A stretch of DNA of 64,000 nucleotides, from the NCBI GenBank assembly GCA_013423325.1, contig BLJB01000180.1, positions 62,001-126,000 on the forward strand. The letters run 5' to 3'. How positions within the stretch are numbered: position 1 is the first letter of the stretch; the number at the start of each line of letters is the position of its first letter. The position numbers were made by a program, and so were the translations under genes. Positions 1-11,044 of this stretch are shown in pieces. Below the pieces are notes generated by a model. That model did no database searches. It saw only the letters and a program-made list of their open reading frames with translations, and was not told the origin of the DNA. Source of the stretch: Usnea hakonensis. Lineage: Eukaryota > Ascomycota > Lecanoromycetes > Lecanorales > Parmeliaceae.

Positions 1-243
1 TGTTCTCCTTTCCTGAACATTTTTGGCGTTTTGCCGCGTCACAGCGGCGCAGAAATGATCCAAGTCAATTTCGAAAAAAATAAAAAATTAAAATAAGAAG
101 AAGCAAAATCGCACACGGCATGCTGATACAACGTATATATACGCTAAAACTCTCGCAATACTTCCAAAGAAGTCATTCTTACCGCAGTCTACTCAACGTT
201 CCCAAATGATACTTCTCAAAATAAAAGCAACCCTTCAACTGTA
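1..243. other. AT-rich flank, no gene seen
   Basis: Short AT-rich stretch downstream of the first gene (which runs on the minus strand). It holds poly-A-like runs near 75-95 and no ORF I would support. Confidence 0.5.
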
Positions 244-1509
244 CTACTTAGTTGTAGTAGGTGTAGGACAGTACCAGTAAGTAGCAGACGGCGTAGTAGT
301 GTAAACGCAAGGACTAGTCCCCGACGCAACCCCCAAAGAGGTCCCCGCTAGTTTTCCACCACAGCGACACCATCCTTTACTATCCGCAAGAGCACTGCAC
401 GTGTTCTTCGGAGCTGAGCTGTGGGAGCACGTGGTCGTAGGTATCGTAGAGCTTGTGGTGGCGGACGCGGTCCGAGGACCAACCACTGGTTTTCCGGTCC
501 AGGTCTCCAGGAAGTCGATAGCTCCTTGGTAGTGGAGAGACCCAAAATGCACGAAATATTTGCTCACAGCCGGGTCGCTATTTCCGGCGCTTTTGAGCTG
601 ATCAGCTACAGCGGTAATGACGTCGTTGACGCCAGATTGACGTGCGATGAGATTTTTACGGATGGCGACACCCTCGAATGCGTAGTACGTTGCTCCGTTG
701 CCTTCGCTCGGCCCGTTGCCTGCGCCAGTGAGGTTGTAGGTGAACACTTGACGTTTGAGATTGTTGGGACCATTGGGAATACCGATGAGGTTGTCGAAGA
801 CTGTCAGAGCAGACCCTAGTGCTTCAGCAGCGCTAAATGCCGTTAGTAAAAGAGATTGATGAGAGATGGAGCAAAATCTTGCCTTGCAGTCTTGCTGACT
901 GCAGTTTGTACTGCTTTCCAGGTAGCTGCGTCAATTGACGTGGTTCCGGTAGTGCTACAATTCGATCAGTCACAAACATCTAGGATGACGGGATATATAT
1001 ATCTTACGGGCGAGCTCTAGTTGGCGCGAAAGCTTGTGCAACAACTTGAAGCTCAAATATATGGTCCACATTCCATGGACCGGGTCCTCCCTGTGTTTGC
1101 CTTGGATCCATACCCGCCGTAGGGACGGGCGAAGGGGATTCGCTGGTCACCGTCACGAAGCTCGTATAGGAAGCGTCAGCGTCACTGGCGGCCAAGTCAA
1201 TTTGATAAAAGGTGGCTGTGGCCTGGTTGGAGAGATAAACGGATCGAGCATTGGGGGCTTGGCAAAGGGTTAGCTAGGCTCTTTCATATCTGGGATCTAC
1301 TCACTCCGCATGGCTCCTGTCCCATCCGCGGCGATCTCCTCGTCGGTCTCATCTTGGATGGCGACATTGCCAATCGTGGTGTCTGTTTGCCTCTTCTCCA
1401 AGCCAAAGATCTGATCGGGGTTTACAAATGGTGATGCAGTGACTAATGGAATGTTGAGCAGATAAAGTAGTTGTGCCGCCAGGGCAATATTGCTAGCAGA
1501 AAACAGCAT
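244..1509 (-). CDS. Secreted protein of unknown function (371 aa, four exons)
   Basis: Model: exons 1509-1305, 1257-1008, 954-883 and 832-244 keep one frame throughout (371 aa). The N-terminus (MLFSASNIALAAQLLYLL...) is a clear signal peptide, followed near residue 40 by a Lys-Arg pair that could be a Kex2-type processing site. The middle carries WNVDHIFELQ, a DHxxELQ pattern I associate with uncharacterised fungal secreted proteins. The C-terminus is Ser/Thr-rich with paired cysteines (GWCRCGG). The second intron ends in the branch point and acceptor seen in the other genes. The last intron has TACTAAC followed by TTTAG, but its only in-frame donor is GC (AAG|GCAAGA). No enzymatic motif is recognised. 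A secreted, possibly processed protein is my inference. Confidence 0.65.
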
Positions 1510-1839
1510 AGCGAGAATATGACAGGTGAAAAGGGTAGGAAAGTACGATTGCTCGCAAACGAATGGCGAATAGAATGACGGTGGGAATGCCAAATCGAAT
1601 GCGATGGGCTAACCTTGGGACCTTATATGATCATACTGCTCCAAGGCAGCCTCTAGGCCAAGTTTGAACTCCAAACTCAACCATCGTCTCAGCTTCAGCT
1701 TCAGCTTTCCTAAAATTAGTTCATATGGTAATGTTATTTCCGAGCAATCTTTGCAGAGAGTCTTAGTGTATACTTCATCTAGCACAATAGCCGTGAGATC
1801 AGGAGTCTAAAACTGAAGCATTGCTTGCAGGGACTTAAG

Positions 1840-2279
1840 ATGAGTGACAAGCAGGAGCGCTATAGTATACTCAACAACGGCAGACCTCGAGCTCAATCAA
1901 GATTCGTGGAAGATCATTGGCCAGACTTCAGTAAGCAATCCCTGGAACATTTCTTGTTATTGAAGAAGCTTAAAGTGATGTACCTACCGTTTTCAAAGGT
2001 ATTGGAATATTTGTGCCACAAGGAGTGGAGGATTGGCTTAGAATCCTAACGCCGAAAGGAGGTAGGGATGCTTTCACACATGATTTGACTGCAAGAATAC
2101 TGTGGTGTATCAGAAGCAATCCTGCGCTGAATACATCTGCTTTTCGGTTCGCTCTAGGGTCTCTTGAGATGGTGGAAGATCAACTTTGGGTTGGGTTTGC
2201 AAATCGTCCGCGAATCTCAGATGCTGCTATGATCCGGACACTGCTACAGATGATGAAAGCTCGAATAGTTCCGTGGTGA
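1840..2279 (+). CDS. Hypothetical small protein (123 aa, two exons)
   Basis: Exons 1840-1930 and 1999-2279 join in frame through a 68-nt intron with donor GTAAGC and acceptor AAAG. The start is MSDKQERYSI and the end is KARIVPW. I do not recognise the family. The second exon is mildly hydrophobic with a Trp-rich stretch (EDQLWVGF) but no motif I can name. It sits between the secreted protein (opposite strand) and the DUF4246 gene (same strand). The support is the clean splice junction and the coherent protein-like composition. It may instead be a fragment of an older gene, or have further exons. Confidence 0.4.
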
Positions 2280-3035
2280 GGGACAACCTATGGCCATTAG
2301 ATCATTCTGTGTAGAGCCTCGACCTGACGAGGTCAACAGTACTTGCAATCGCATCCGAATAGCGTGACGCTTGATACATTGATGCTGACAAGACGGAGTG
2401 AAAGCGCCGCAAAGCTTGCGTGGACGTGGCGTGTGTGTGCCATGCAGAAACATGCTCGAGGAGTTGGGTTATTCATGAAGCAAATCATCGCCCTTCAATC
2501 GTTGGCGCGTGTGATCTCGATTTTACAGTGCCTCAGGTATTCGCAAGCACATCTGTATTGGGTAATGCTTGATACATAATTTATGGTACATGACACATAG
2601 GTTAGATGGCATGGATGAGGCGCAGATATGACACTGCTCTTGTCCAGCATCTCGATGTTGGATTGTTGATGGAGGTGGTCTCAGGTGTTGGCTAGGGCTG
2701 TGGCACAGCGGGGATTAGGGGTGAGCGGGATACGCCTTCCCTAGAGAGTGCCTAGACTGAAACCCTAAAGATTATTTGCACGGGCCACATGGAGCCCCAT
2801 ATATGCGGCGTAACTCCCACATCCAACTTCTCTTGAACCCGCCGATGAAGCCTACCTCGTCATCTCCGACTTTACGTCGATGATAAATGTTTGAGGAAGC
2901 GTGTAGATTCACAAAGGCCACGAGATTGGTACAATGGTAATTGAATGCGCCTCATTGCTTTGAACACTGTATTGTACTCCCGTATCTACCGCCAGATTAC
3001 TGCATCCTTACATTCCATGAAAATCACAACTTGAT
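2280..3035. other. Intergenic, promoter side of the DUF4246 gene
   Basis: No convincing gene. Contains only short shadow ORFs. The last few hundred bases presumably hold the promoter and leader of the next gene. Confidence 0.5.
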
Positions 3036-4926
3036 ATGGCGTCTCGGAAGCAGAAGGGCTGGACGGTCCCAGGATTTGGACTTCCTCTACGATGGCCAGA
3101 AATGCAAAGCAGACGATGGCAGCCCATGTTCCAGCCAGATGAGAATACGTTGCTTCTTTCCGCACTCGACGGCTCTGAGCATCCGTAAGCTTCGTTCTCT
3201 CCTCTAAATCTCACCGATGCTAAATTTCCCTCTAGGAGCTTCTGCTACACCGTCCGAGAGCTCACAATGTTCGCCATGATAAACGAGCTGACTGATTTGC
3301 CGGATTGGGATCACAAAATCTTTGACCCAGCCTTCACTTTTAGCTGGAAAAGCGCAAAGCTATTGACTGGCAGTGATATTACTCGAGCGATGGCAGACTG
3401 GGTGTGTTACTATGAGGGTGCACTTCTGGTCGTGCTTCTAATAAATTGCAGTGCGTTGAAGAAGCTAAATACTATGTCCACGACTTTGTCCTGTCACGCA
3501 TCATACCCACTTTAGATGGTGGTGTCATTAAATCAGATGAGGTTGTAGATTTTTCTCTCAAAGATGATATACTTACCGGAGCGGCCAAATTGAGAAGGGA
3601 TATAGTGAAGACAGAAGACGAGGGAAACTTAGTTGCTCAGATTGTCGATCCCTATCTCTACCCATACATGTTCTCGAAGACCAGAACTCTGCACTTTGAT
3701 ACTCTGACCCTCGAGGAATGTGTCTTGAGGTCTGGCGAAGGCGAGTTAGTCAAGGAACCATCATCCGTGGAATGTGTACAGGGGCAACACAACAAGTATC
3801 CAAATGAAGTGGCATGGTCGAATCGATACCAATGGCTACCTTTCGACATTGTCTTTGAGAACAGTGGCACAGGAGTATCTCGGTATGTTGATCTTGCAAT
3901 GCCAGCAAAGATCGAGCTAAGCGTGCTTGTATCAGCATAGCTAGCTATGTCAACAACGTTCACCCGACTGCCCACAGGAGTTTCTACAATACCCTTGAAA
4001 AGCTCATCGATTTCCTCTTACCTTCTTTCAACCGTACACTAATAGACCTAAAAGCACCAGGTTACCAGAACCAACGCTTCCATCTCGCCGAGTCAGGCCG
4101 CGACCCGGTAATACAACGAGAACCAAGCTCATTCCGTCCTCCAGAGCAACGAGCTGTTGTTGATTGGCTTGACAAGCAGGGCCGATATCAGGAATTCATC
4201 TATGTAGACTTAAAGAAGGAATTCTGGAACATAGGTGTCCAGATGGTCCTTCACCTTAAAGATATTGATTTGACACCTGGAATGCCTCGGTATGAAGGGG
4301 AAAAATGGCACATCCAAGGCCAAATGAACGAGCGTGTATGTGCAACAGCCCACTACATCTATTCTCACCAAAATACCACCATCCCCACAATCTCCTTCCG
4401 CCGCCGTATCAATCCCGAAGAGGCTGGTCTTGCAAAGGCTTATATCACATCCCCACCTTTCGCGCCAGAAACGTACGGCGTTAAGGGGAATGATGCGCCT
4501 ATCCAGAAGCTGGGCGATGTCAGCTTACGGGAAGGACGAGTCGTCGTGTTCCCAAATACGTTTCAGACAAAGCTGAACCCCTTCAGCCTCGCTGATACAT
4601 CCAGACCAGGCCATCTGAGGCTACTAACGCTCCATCTCATTGATCCGAACAGAAGAGCCATGAGTACGGCTATGGTCCCTTGTCAGCGACGCGACTGGTG
4701 GGCTCGCGAGGCGAGGATGGCATGTCCCAGATTGTGGAAGCTACCCCCAGAACTATGGAATAAGATCATGGAAATGGTGGATGGGTGGCCGCTGGGTATG
4801 GAAGAAGCGCGAGAGATGAGGACAGAGTTCAAGGAAGAGAGGGAGCGGTTTCGAAAGCAGCATACGGAGTCTATGAAAAATTATTTGCCGTACGGTTGGG
4901 ACATCGGCAGCGATGAAGACGAGTAA
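3036..4926 (+). CDS. DUF4246 family protein (575 aa, four exons)
   Basis: Exons 3036-3184, 3236-3401, 3452-3882 and 3945-4926 keep frame and give 575 aa. It opens with GWTVPGFGLPL, then TVRELTMFAMINELTD, and later RYVNNVHPT, LTPGMPRYEGEKWHIQG and a C-terminal charged tail. All are hallmarks of fungal DUF4246 (PF14033), a full-length fit. Members usually show a WHVEG core and a later FQHRV-PF segment, which I read as an oxygenase-like metal site. Here those positions are WHIQG and FQTKL, so the putative acidic and histidine ligands are replaced. Biochemical function of the family is not established. The altered positions suggest an inactive or re-purposed member; this rests on recalled family consensus. 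Confidence 0.85.
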
Positions 4927-5298
4927 GTCGACTATGGATTAATAATGCCATGCCTGGTCATGGCTGATGATGTGTTTCTCTTAGCTGATACACTTCAGAT
5001 GGGTACATTTGTGATGCTGCTAATGCTCGACACTAAGAAAGGACACTTGCTTTCGAAGGTAGATATCGGAAGGGATAGAGCTCAGACAACGACACTAATT
5101 ACAAAAATTAGACTCGTAGGATAATCAAATTATGTTACAACACTCGCACGAAAGCTAGTTTTGAGATTGATCGTATTCTCCAGAAGATACAAAGAGATGA
5201 TAGAGATTGACCCAATATTAAGGCTGCGGCATTCTTCCCGCTATCCATTTCTACTTGCACAAGCCAAGCAAAGCCCAAACCTTGTCAGAACCATACAA
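4927..5298. other. Convergent intergenic region
   Basis: Between the end of the DUF4246 gene (plus) and the end of the next gene (minus). AT-rich 3' untranslated sequence, nothing else seen. Confidence 0.5.
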
Positions 5299-5722
5299 TT
5301 ATCCACTTCTTCCCTTGACATGAAGCACTCGATAATTCAACCCCAACCGCCTCTGCCAATTCCTCCTCAACCCAAGCCTATCCAGCCTGATCGTCGCCGC
5401 GTAGCCTTCCTGATGCTTCATATCGGCGTACACGTGCACCCGGTTGCGCCATCTTGGAAGGTCGATTTCAAAGGCGTTGCTCTCTCCTGTGGCAAGTATG
5501 TTCAGCGGTGAAGGAAACGGATTTTGTTGTGAGAGGGTACTTGCGGTTGGCGTCGTTGATTTCTTCTACTGCTAAGTGGCTAGAATATTTCCAAAGAACG
5601 ACGACTGCTGAGGGTGGATCGCGCTTCCAGTGAAACCATTTCTTTAGGCGGGTTTTGCTGGACAGGGGTGGGCTCTTTGGGGGCTCTGAGCTGTGGGGTT
5701 TTAGGGAGTCGGTGGAGGTCAT
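5299..5722 (-). CDS. Small LPRWRNRV-family protein, copy 1 (121 aa)
   Basis: Exons 5722-5545 and 5486-5299 give 121 aa. The N-terminal half is Pro/Ser-rich and basic (KTRLKKWFHWKRD). The C-terminal half is a compact block with LPRWRNRVHVYAD, then TIRLDRLG, WQRRLGLNYRVLHVKG. The same block is in the gene at 21297-21742, about 60% identical over some 58 residues, so the two are paralogues and the reading frame is real. The 58-nt intron must start at GC (C|GCAAGTAC) to keep frame; no GT donor nearby does. In both copies the intron falls just before the shared block. I know no function. The domain is basic and rich in aromatic and Arg residues, so a nucleic-acid or lipid surface is possible but unproven. 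Confidence 0.7.
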
Positions 5723-7265
5723 GGTTTTTACTTCTGATTGGGATGGGGTGGTGAAGAGGTGTGTAAACGCTAAGGATAGCAAATCTGGCGGTCGAAGAAA
5801 CAGACAGTATCTATCGTATTCCGTACACAATGCCCGTAGATTGTAAAAAAATTGTTGAACGGTCAAGTGGCATCCAGCAGCATACTAAAGAACACAAGAT
5901 GTTGAAAAACAACAACGCCTCACTACGACTCAACACAAAACAGGCATACTTTCATCATACCAAAATACCCGCTCGCGGGGGCGGAGCTCAAAAGTGTTAA
6001 GCAGTAACACGCCAACCGCTGCACTTTACACTACACCATCTTCTCCAAATACCTTACTGAGGCTCATTCGCGCCCACTCATTCTTATTTTTCCAATTTTT
6101 CTGAAACGAGTTTCCGAATGCGAGGCTGAGGCTGCGTCACGGCTATGTCACGTGCGTTTCGGAGCTGGGGTGAGAATTTTGGACCAATTCTGAGACAGCG
6201 AGGGTAGCTATTCTTTGCTGGTCAACACACTGACAGATGAAGAAAAGCTGAAGTGCTCGTTGATATTGGGAAATGTAGCAATGAGCGGAGGGTTGGAGCG
6301 GGGAATAATTTACCAGACAAGGTGACAGTTTTACCATGCAGCAATGCCTCTGAGAGATTCATGGCCAGACAATATCCAGAAGGGCCTTGGCGATGCTGAA
6401 GTCCCACAGCTCGGAGTGATTCGCCAGATGACGGAAGCATATCTGACTGAAATATCGACACGGAGTCATTGCTACTGCACTTGGCCAAGGTTTGTGGGTA
6501 CTACAGCTGCATCGCGCCCATGGAACTCGTTTTTCATTGTCTTTACCGTACCACAGTTCGAGTACGGTTCAGGTATCAAGCCTCGCATTCACATCGCTCT
6601 CAGGTCTCTCTACATCGTTTCCATCGAGATGCCCACGTTTGGCGTTCGTTTAATCATAGACACGCTGCCTTTTACCATCTTTTACCTCTAGCCGACCACA
6701 TAAGCGTCAAATCGAGTATCTCATAAGTATCTGGCCTCCATCTTGTATCCTTTCATCTTACCAATTCTCAAGGAAACATGGTTCGTTGTTATCGAGACAA
6801 TAGGGTTATATGCCGTTCTAGTTGCTTAGGTCCGGAGCTAAATTTAGCCTCTTCAGTTCTCACAGAGTCCGAGGCAGATAGATGCCTTCACGCAGATGCA
6901 ACACCCATTTGCTTCAGTGAGCGACGTGATGCTCTGACAACTCACTTGTGTCAACATTACATATACCAGCAATGTTTCCATCGTATCATGTCTTCCAAGA
7001 TCAGTGGTCACAAGACCTTTGTTTCAAATCTGTTACACGGGGTGTACAATGTTTCGACCCCGCCCTCGGTCGTGAAACATTCATTATGGTGCAAAGACCT
7101 TTAACACATATCGGCTCTTCAATGGAGCGTCTGCGTTCCTATCCTGCTGTCTTGCAAATCAAATTCGCTATCACAGTCCAGGTCACACCTTCTTCTCAGT
7201 CACTTGCTGTAACACAGACATACAACACATAACTAGCAACACTAGCAATATTTTGTGTAGCGCTC
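5723..7265. other. Gene-poor region, 1.5 kb
   Basis: Several overlapping short ORFs at 6344-7232 have no start, splice or composition support that I trust. Likely promoters of the two divergent flanking genes, perhaps with decayed coding sequence. Confidence 0.45.
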
Positions 7266-8162
7266 ATGAAAATGCTACATCGCTACTTAGAAGACCAGAA
7301 CGATGATCTCAAGATCCGGTACGACGAGCGCTTGCTTGTGGATGAAGTCATTTCGGAGGATGCACCACTGAGAGCGAAACGATCGAAGGTCTTTCTCGCA
7401 TCCCCCCGGAGGCTACTTAGTAAAACAGTCCATAAAGTGGTCGCAATTTCCGGATCTTTTCTGCCAACGAAGGTGGTCTTGCGTCCCACGACTCATGGCG
7501 ATGACAGTCCACTTTTGCACTTCAAAAGTATGAGTGCTGACGGTAGTTCTCTGACTACGCAGCAGAGTTTTGAAACCGGGCGCGATTCGATGCAAGAAGT
7601 GGAGCTGTCAACTCCCTCCGCGCCCGGCATTGATGTCAAAGTGAATATGCACGATCAATTGAGAATGCTCAAAGAAACACTGGAAAGGTGCGGGAGAATG
7701 CTCAAGAAGTTGTCGGAAGAATCGCTGCGATGGTCAAAGCTCACTAATCATGCAGATGTCTACTTTGAGAACATTGCTTGCGATGTAGAAACTGTGCTTG
7801 GTCGCTTGGAACTCTGGGCTATGAATGAGGATGAAGCACAGGATCTTTTGCTCGGAGATTCACCTTCAACCAACGCGTTGAAACTTACAATAGGGGCTCT
7901 CGAGGGAATCTTGTCCGCGGCCGAGAACATTAAGAAGCAGATGGACATATTGGGCTCTCTGGCGTCTCAAGATTCTGTCGAGAAGACCGGCTGTGAAACT
8001 GAAACTGTGAACTTCCTGCCTGACGAGAAGTCTGTCGAAAAGATCAGAGAACAGATGAAGCCTTCGAATCCCCTGGCTGGCCAGGAGAAAGTTGCATATA
8101 AGTTTGCTGAATTGTTGGTTCCAATCCACTCTGCTGTTGGCTGCCAAGCTGACTTTACCTAA
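7266..8162 (+). CDS. Hypothetical protein, helical (298 aa)
   Basis: Open frame of 298 codons from an ATG. The first 60 residues are charged; residues about 125-230 look helical with heptad-like Leu spacing (MHDQLRMLKETLERCGRMLK) and a second helix pair around LTIGALEGILSAAENIKKQM. I recognise no domain. The true 3' end is unsure: a branch-like CTAAC and a CTCAG acceptor at 8176 follow the stop, and an in-frame join from a weak donor at about 8102 to the acidic frame downstream is possible, which would make one longer protein. Scaffold or coiled-coil role is only a guess. Confidence 0.5.
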   Translation: MKMLHRYLEDQNDDLKIRYDERLLVDEVISEDAPLRAKRSKVFLASPRRLLSKTVHKVVAISGSFLPTKVVLRPTTHGDDSPLLHFKSMSADGSSLTTQQSFETGRDSMQEVELSTPSAPGIDVKVNMHDQLRMLKETLERCGRMLKKLSEESLRWSKLTNHADVYFENIACDVETVLGRLELWAMNEDEAQDLLLGDSPSTNALKLTIGALEGILSAAENIKKQMDILGSLASQDSVEKTGCETETVNFLPDEKSVEKIREQMKPSNPLAGQEKVAYKFAELLVPIHSAVGCQADFT

Positions 8163-8177
8163 CAAAGTGTTCTCAGA

Positions 8178-8762
8178 CTTCATACATTGTCGTCCCATAT
8201 CGAGAAGGAATTCAAGTGCATTGCACTTCATGTGATTTTTCTTGAAAGTATAACAGGCGAAGTGCACGAGTCTCGCGCCACTCAGGACCAAAAGGGGCCG
8301 CTGCTTGCGTCTCGACAGGAATTACCTCGGATCCGCAGCCAAGCCCACGGAGCAAGAGCAGACGCGCAAGAATCTCAAGCAGAAATCGACCAGTGGCCAC
8401 CGAGAAGACAAATTGCGACTGCAAGAGGCGCTTGCACATCCTGGTATGACTCACATGAAGGGTATGAGGAGGATTATGAGAAGGAACATGAGGATGAGGA
8501 TGAGGAGGATGAGGAGGAGTATGAGGAGGAGTATGAGGAGGAGTATGAGGAGGAGGAGGAGTATGAGCAGAACGAGGAGCAGCAGGCAAAATACGAGCCC
8601 TACGACAACGACAGCGATTATGATAATTATGATGACGACGACGACGATGCCCGATTCCTCGAATGGAAGAGAAATGGCTACATGCGCACGCCAGCCGTTT
8701 TCTACTCTTGGCAAGAGCGAGATTCTATCATGCAGCATTATCTAGATCCAAAACATCCGTGA
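8178..8762 (+). CDS. Exon region encoding a Glu/Tyr-rich acidic tract
   Basis: Open frame without a good ATG, so it is probably a downstream exon rather than a gene of its own. From about 8450 it encodes runs of Glu with Tyr every few residues (EEYEEEYEEEYEE), then Asp-rich sequence, and ends RDSIMQHYLDPKHP. The tract comes from a 12-nt repeat related to GAGGAGTATGAG. All three forward frames are open in part of this region, so frame and splice sites cannot be fixed by eye; GTATAA at 8248 and CGACAG before 8318 could delimit another intron. It may belong to the preceding gene. Confidence 0.35.
   Translation, partial: LHTLSSHIEKEFKCIALHVIFLESITGEVHESRATQDQKGPLLASRQELPRIRSQAHGARADAQESQAEIDQWPPRRQIATARGACTSWYDSHEGYEEDYEKEHEDEDEEDEEEYEEEYEEEYEEEEEYEQNEEQQAKYEPYDNDSDYDNYDDDDDDARFLEWKRNGYMRTPAVFYSWQERDSIMQHYLDPKHP
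8450..8570 (+). repeat. GAG/TATGAG low-complexity repeat
   Basis: Degenerate tandem repeat of TATGAGGAGGAG-like units inside the acidic exon. Repeat-slippage tract; encodes Glu/Tyr on the plus strand. Confidence 0.75.
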
Positions 8763-9926
8763 AGAGAAATCCACGACTTTACTTTACGCTGTACCTCTCA
8801 AAGCAGCTTTGCTTCCTTTGTTGCCGCCCGTTTCCTAACTAGGTAGGTACATAAGGTACCGAGCGTAAAGCATTGTGTCACGTTGTTTACTATTCGTGAA
8901 ACTCGGAGCATTGATCGAGGCTCGCTGAATGAATCCGGAGCTCCTAGCAGTTGAGCGGCCCGATCAGCAAATACGCCAATCGTGCTACGTGTAGATGAAA
9001 CCTACCTTAAGTACCAATGCAAAACCAGTATCGAGCTTCTTCCTTAAAATGATATCGTACAGACGATGGAGATTGGCTAATGATTTTAGCAACCTGCGCG
9101 TCTCAGCTCTAATCATTACCGTAGAACGGGGCGTGTTGTATAGCATATAGTAGCCTTTGCCTTGTTGATGAAAGGTGTAGTGTCTCACAGTGGTTTCAAT
9201 CCGACGAAACACGAATAACGCATGCCTGGTTTCACAGGGAGATATTGAAACGGCTTTTTTCTTCGTAGGTATTCAAGCAATCCTACTACATAATTCCAAT
9301 AAGAAGTTTTCTACCGTTTTTTTCAGATCAGCAGGTAGCCCATCGCTCGAGCAATATCTTCGAAGATCTTTGGCTTGACTAGGGCGATTGATCGCAGGTT
9401 TAACGCGGGTGATTTGAGGCGACTATCGTGGTATAATCGGATGAGCATCTTAATGTTTGGTGGTGGAGGTTGCGTCAAATGTAAAATGCGTTAGCGATCT
9501 CCGCAGGTCCCACCCTGCAGTTTTTCCCATTTCCTCCAAGGGATTCACCAGCGTCCAGAGCGACAGGAGCCGCGTCGAAAAGCAGGAAATTTCCGCAATA
9601 GACTGCTAGAATTGCAACAAGTTGAGGTACATATGAGAGATCAGTCGAGGTCGGTCGATCGCCAGACCCGACGCAGGAACAAGGTCAACTGGGTGGCAGA
9701 TGTCACATTTTCATAACTTTCAAGCATGCTTGGTACTCTGGAGTCTCTGCTCAGAGAGATAAATTCGATAGGATAGGCCAACTTGCATCTTCGAAGTGGT
9801 TTCTGACGCGCTACTTGAGTTGGGTAATCTCGGTTGAAAGGCTGGCATATCGTACGCTTCAGAGCTAGTGGTAGACCTGAAATATAAGCAACGAAGCCAG
9901 CAAGGTTGTTCCGTCAGTATTCTCAC
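8763..9926. other. Gene-poor region, 1.2 kb
   Basis: No credible gene. Includes an AAGGTACC motif at 8853-8860 of the kind that recurs between genes in this window. Confidence 0.5.
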
Positions 9927-11044
9927 TTAAAGTGCGGAACCTTCATCAGCTCCTGTTCTCCGTTCCTCCAGATACCTTCTGCCACTTTCATACACACCCA
10001 GATACAGTCCCGATCCCAGGGCCGTCCAAAGACCTCTCAATGCACCTCCCCTGAACAGCCCTTTTACACCTTCCATCCTCAGTATCTCCCTTCCGACCGC
10101 TAGCCCGCCAGCTCTTCCACCTCTTGCGGCCTGCTGTGCTTTTTCTATCTCCGCCTTTGCATCTTTGCCTTGGGATTCAATCTCCTTTACGGCTTGGTGC
10201 TGCGCTTTCTCTTTCGGCTGATCGTTATCGGCAGCGCTCAGCATAATCCTCGTCTTGACAACGTCAATCGGTGTCGTCAATACTGCCGCTACTGAACCTG
10301 CTGAACCAGCCGAGATAGCAGTCACTAGCGCCGACTCCCACATGGAGCCTGTTTCTGCGCCTTTACTCCTTCTGTAGGCATGTATAGATGTGCGAAGGTG
10401 CTCAAAAACGGGAAATTGCATGGCCGTGAAAGGGAGATTTCGGCCTGCAAGTGCTGTGTAACCTCTCCATAGCTGAGTCGGGCTATTGAATTTTCTTAGG
10501 GCACGTATAGTGGCGTTACCGTCGAAAATTTTGTTGGATGATGGCGAGCGTGGGGAATGGGAAACCATCTGAGCATTTTGTTTGAGGACTTCGGCCGGGG
10601 TGAGGATGAAGCATGATACCAGCTCTCCGGCCGAGGAAGCGGCCGAGTGAGTGATGGGAGTTGGGAGGGAGGTATGGCCAAGTATGGACTTTGTACCTTC
10701 GTAAGTGGTGAAGAAAGCTCCTGCTTGGGAAAATGAGTGTCTGGCAATGGACTGGAAAGGCGTACTGACATGATGGGATGGTGGCTAAGATGACGCTACC
10801 TATACCTTGGTACAGGCCACGGAATAGAGAGCGATTGATGGCGTTGGTCGAAGGATTGGTGTATATCCGCTTATAGTCTGGAGACTGTAGTCGAGTTTTG
10901 ATGGTGTCAAGCGGATAGACCAAAAGGTCGACTGCGAAAGCTGCAAATGCACCAGCCTTTCAATTTGATGAGTACGGCGGGCCTGAGGAAGCGATAGAGG
11001 TCTCTTACAGCGAGGATATCAGTATTAGTATTATTAAATGACAT
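9927..11044 (-). CDS. pet8: Mitochondrial carrier, S-adenosylmethionine type (339 aa)
   Basis: Exons 11044-11009, 10956-10770 and 10723-9927 keep frame (339 aa). Three carrier repeats are seen with the usual signatures: PLDTIKTRLQ near residue 30, PAEVLKQNAQ in repeat 2 and PIDVVKTRIM in repeat 3. The repeat-2 form PAEVxKQ with the preceding IPSSGAFFTTYE is typical of the S-adenosylmethionine carrier (Pet8, SLC25A26), which imports the methyl donor into the matrix in exchange for S-adenosylhomocysteine. A charged Lys/Glu insert lies in repeat 3 (about residues 230-270), longer than in yeast. The first exon codes only 12 residues. The carrier family is certain; the substrate is inferred from motifs. 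It shares a 913-bp divergent upstream region with the DUF3824 gene. Confidence 0.82.

Noticed and set aside
8212..8738. Minus-strand ORFs with Pro/His or Ile/Leu runs
   Set aside because: Antisense of the acidic repeat; no start or splice support.
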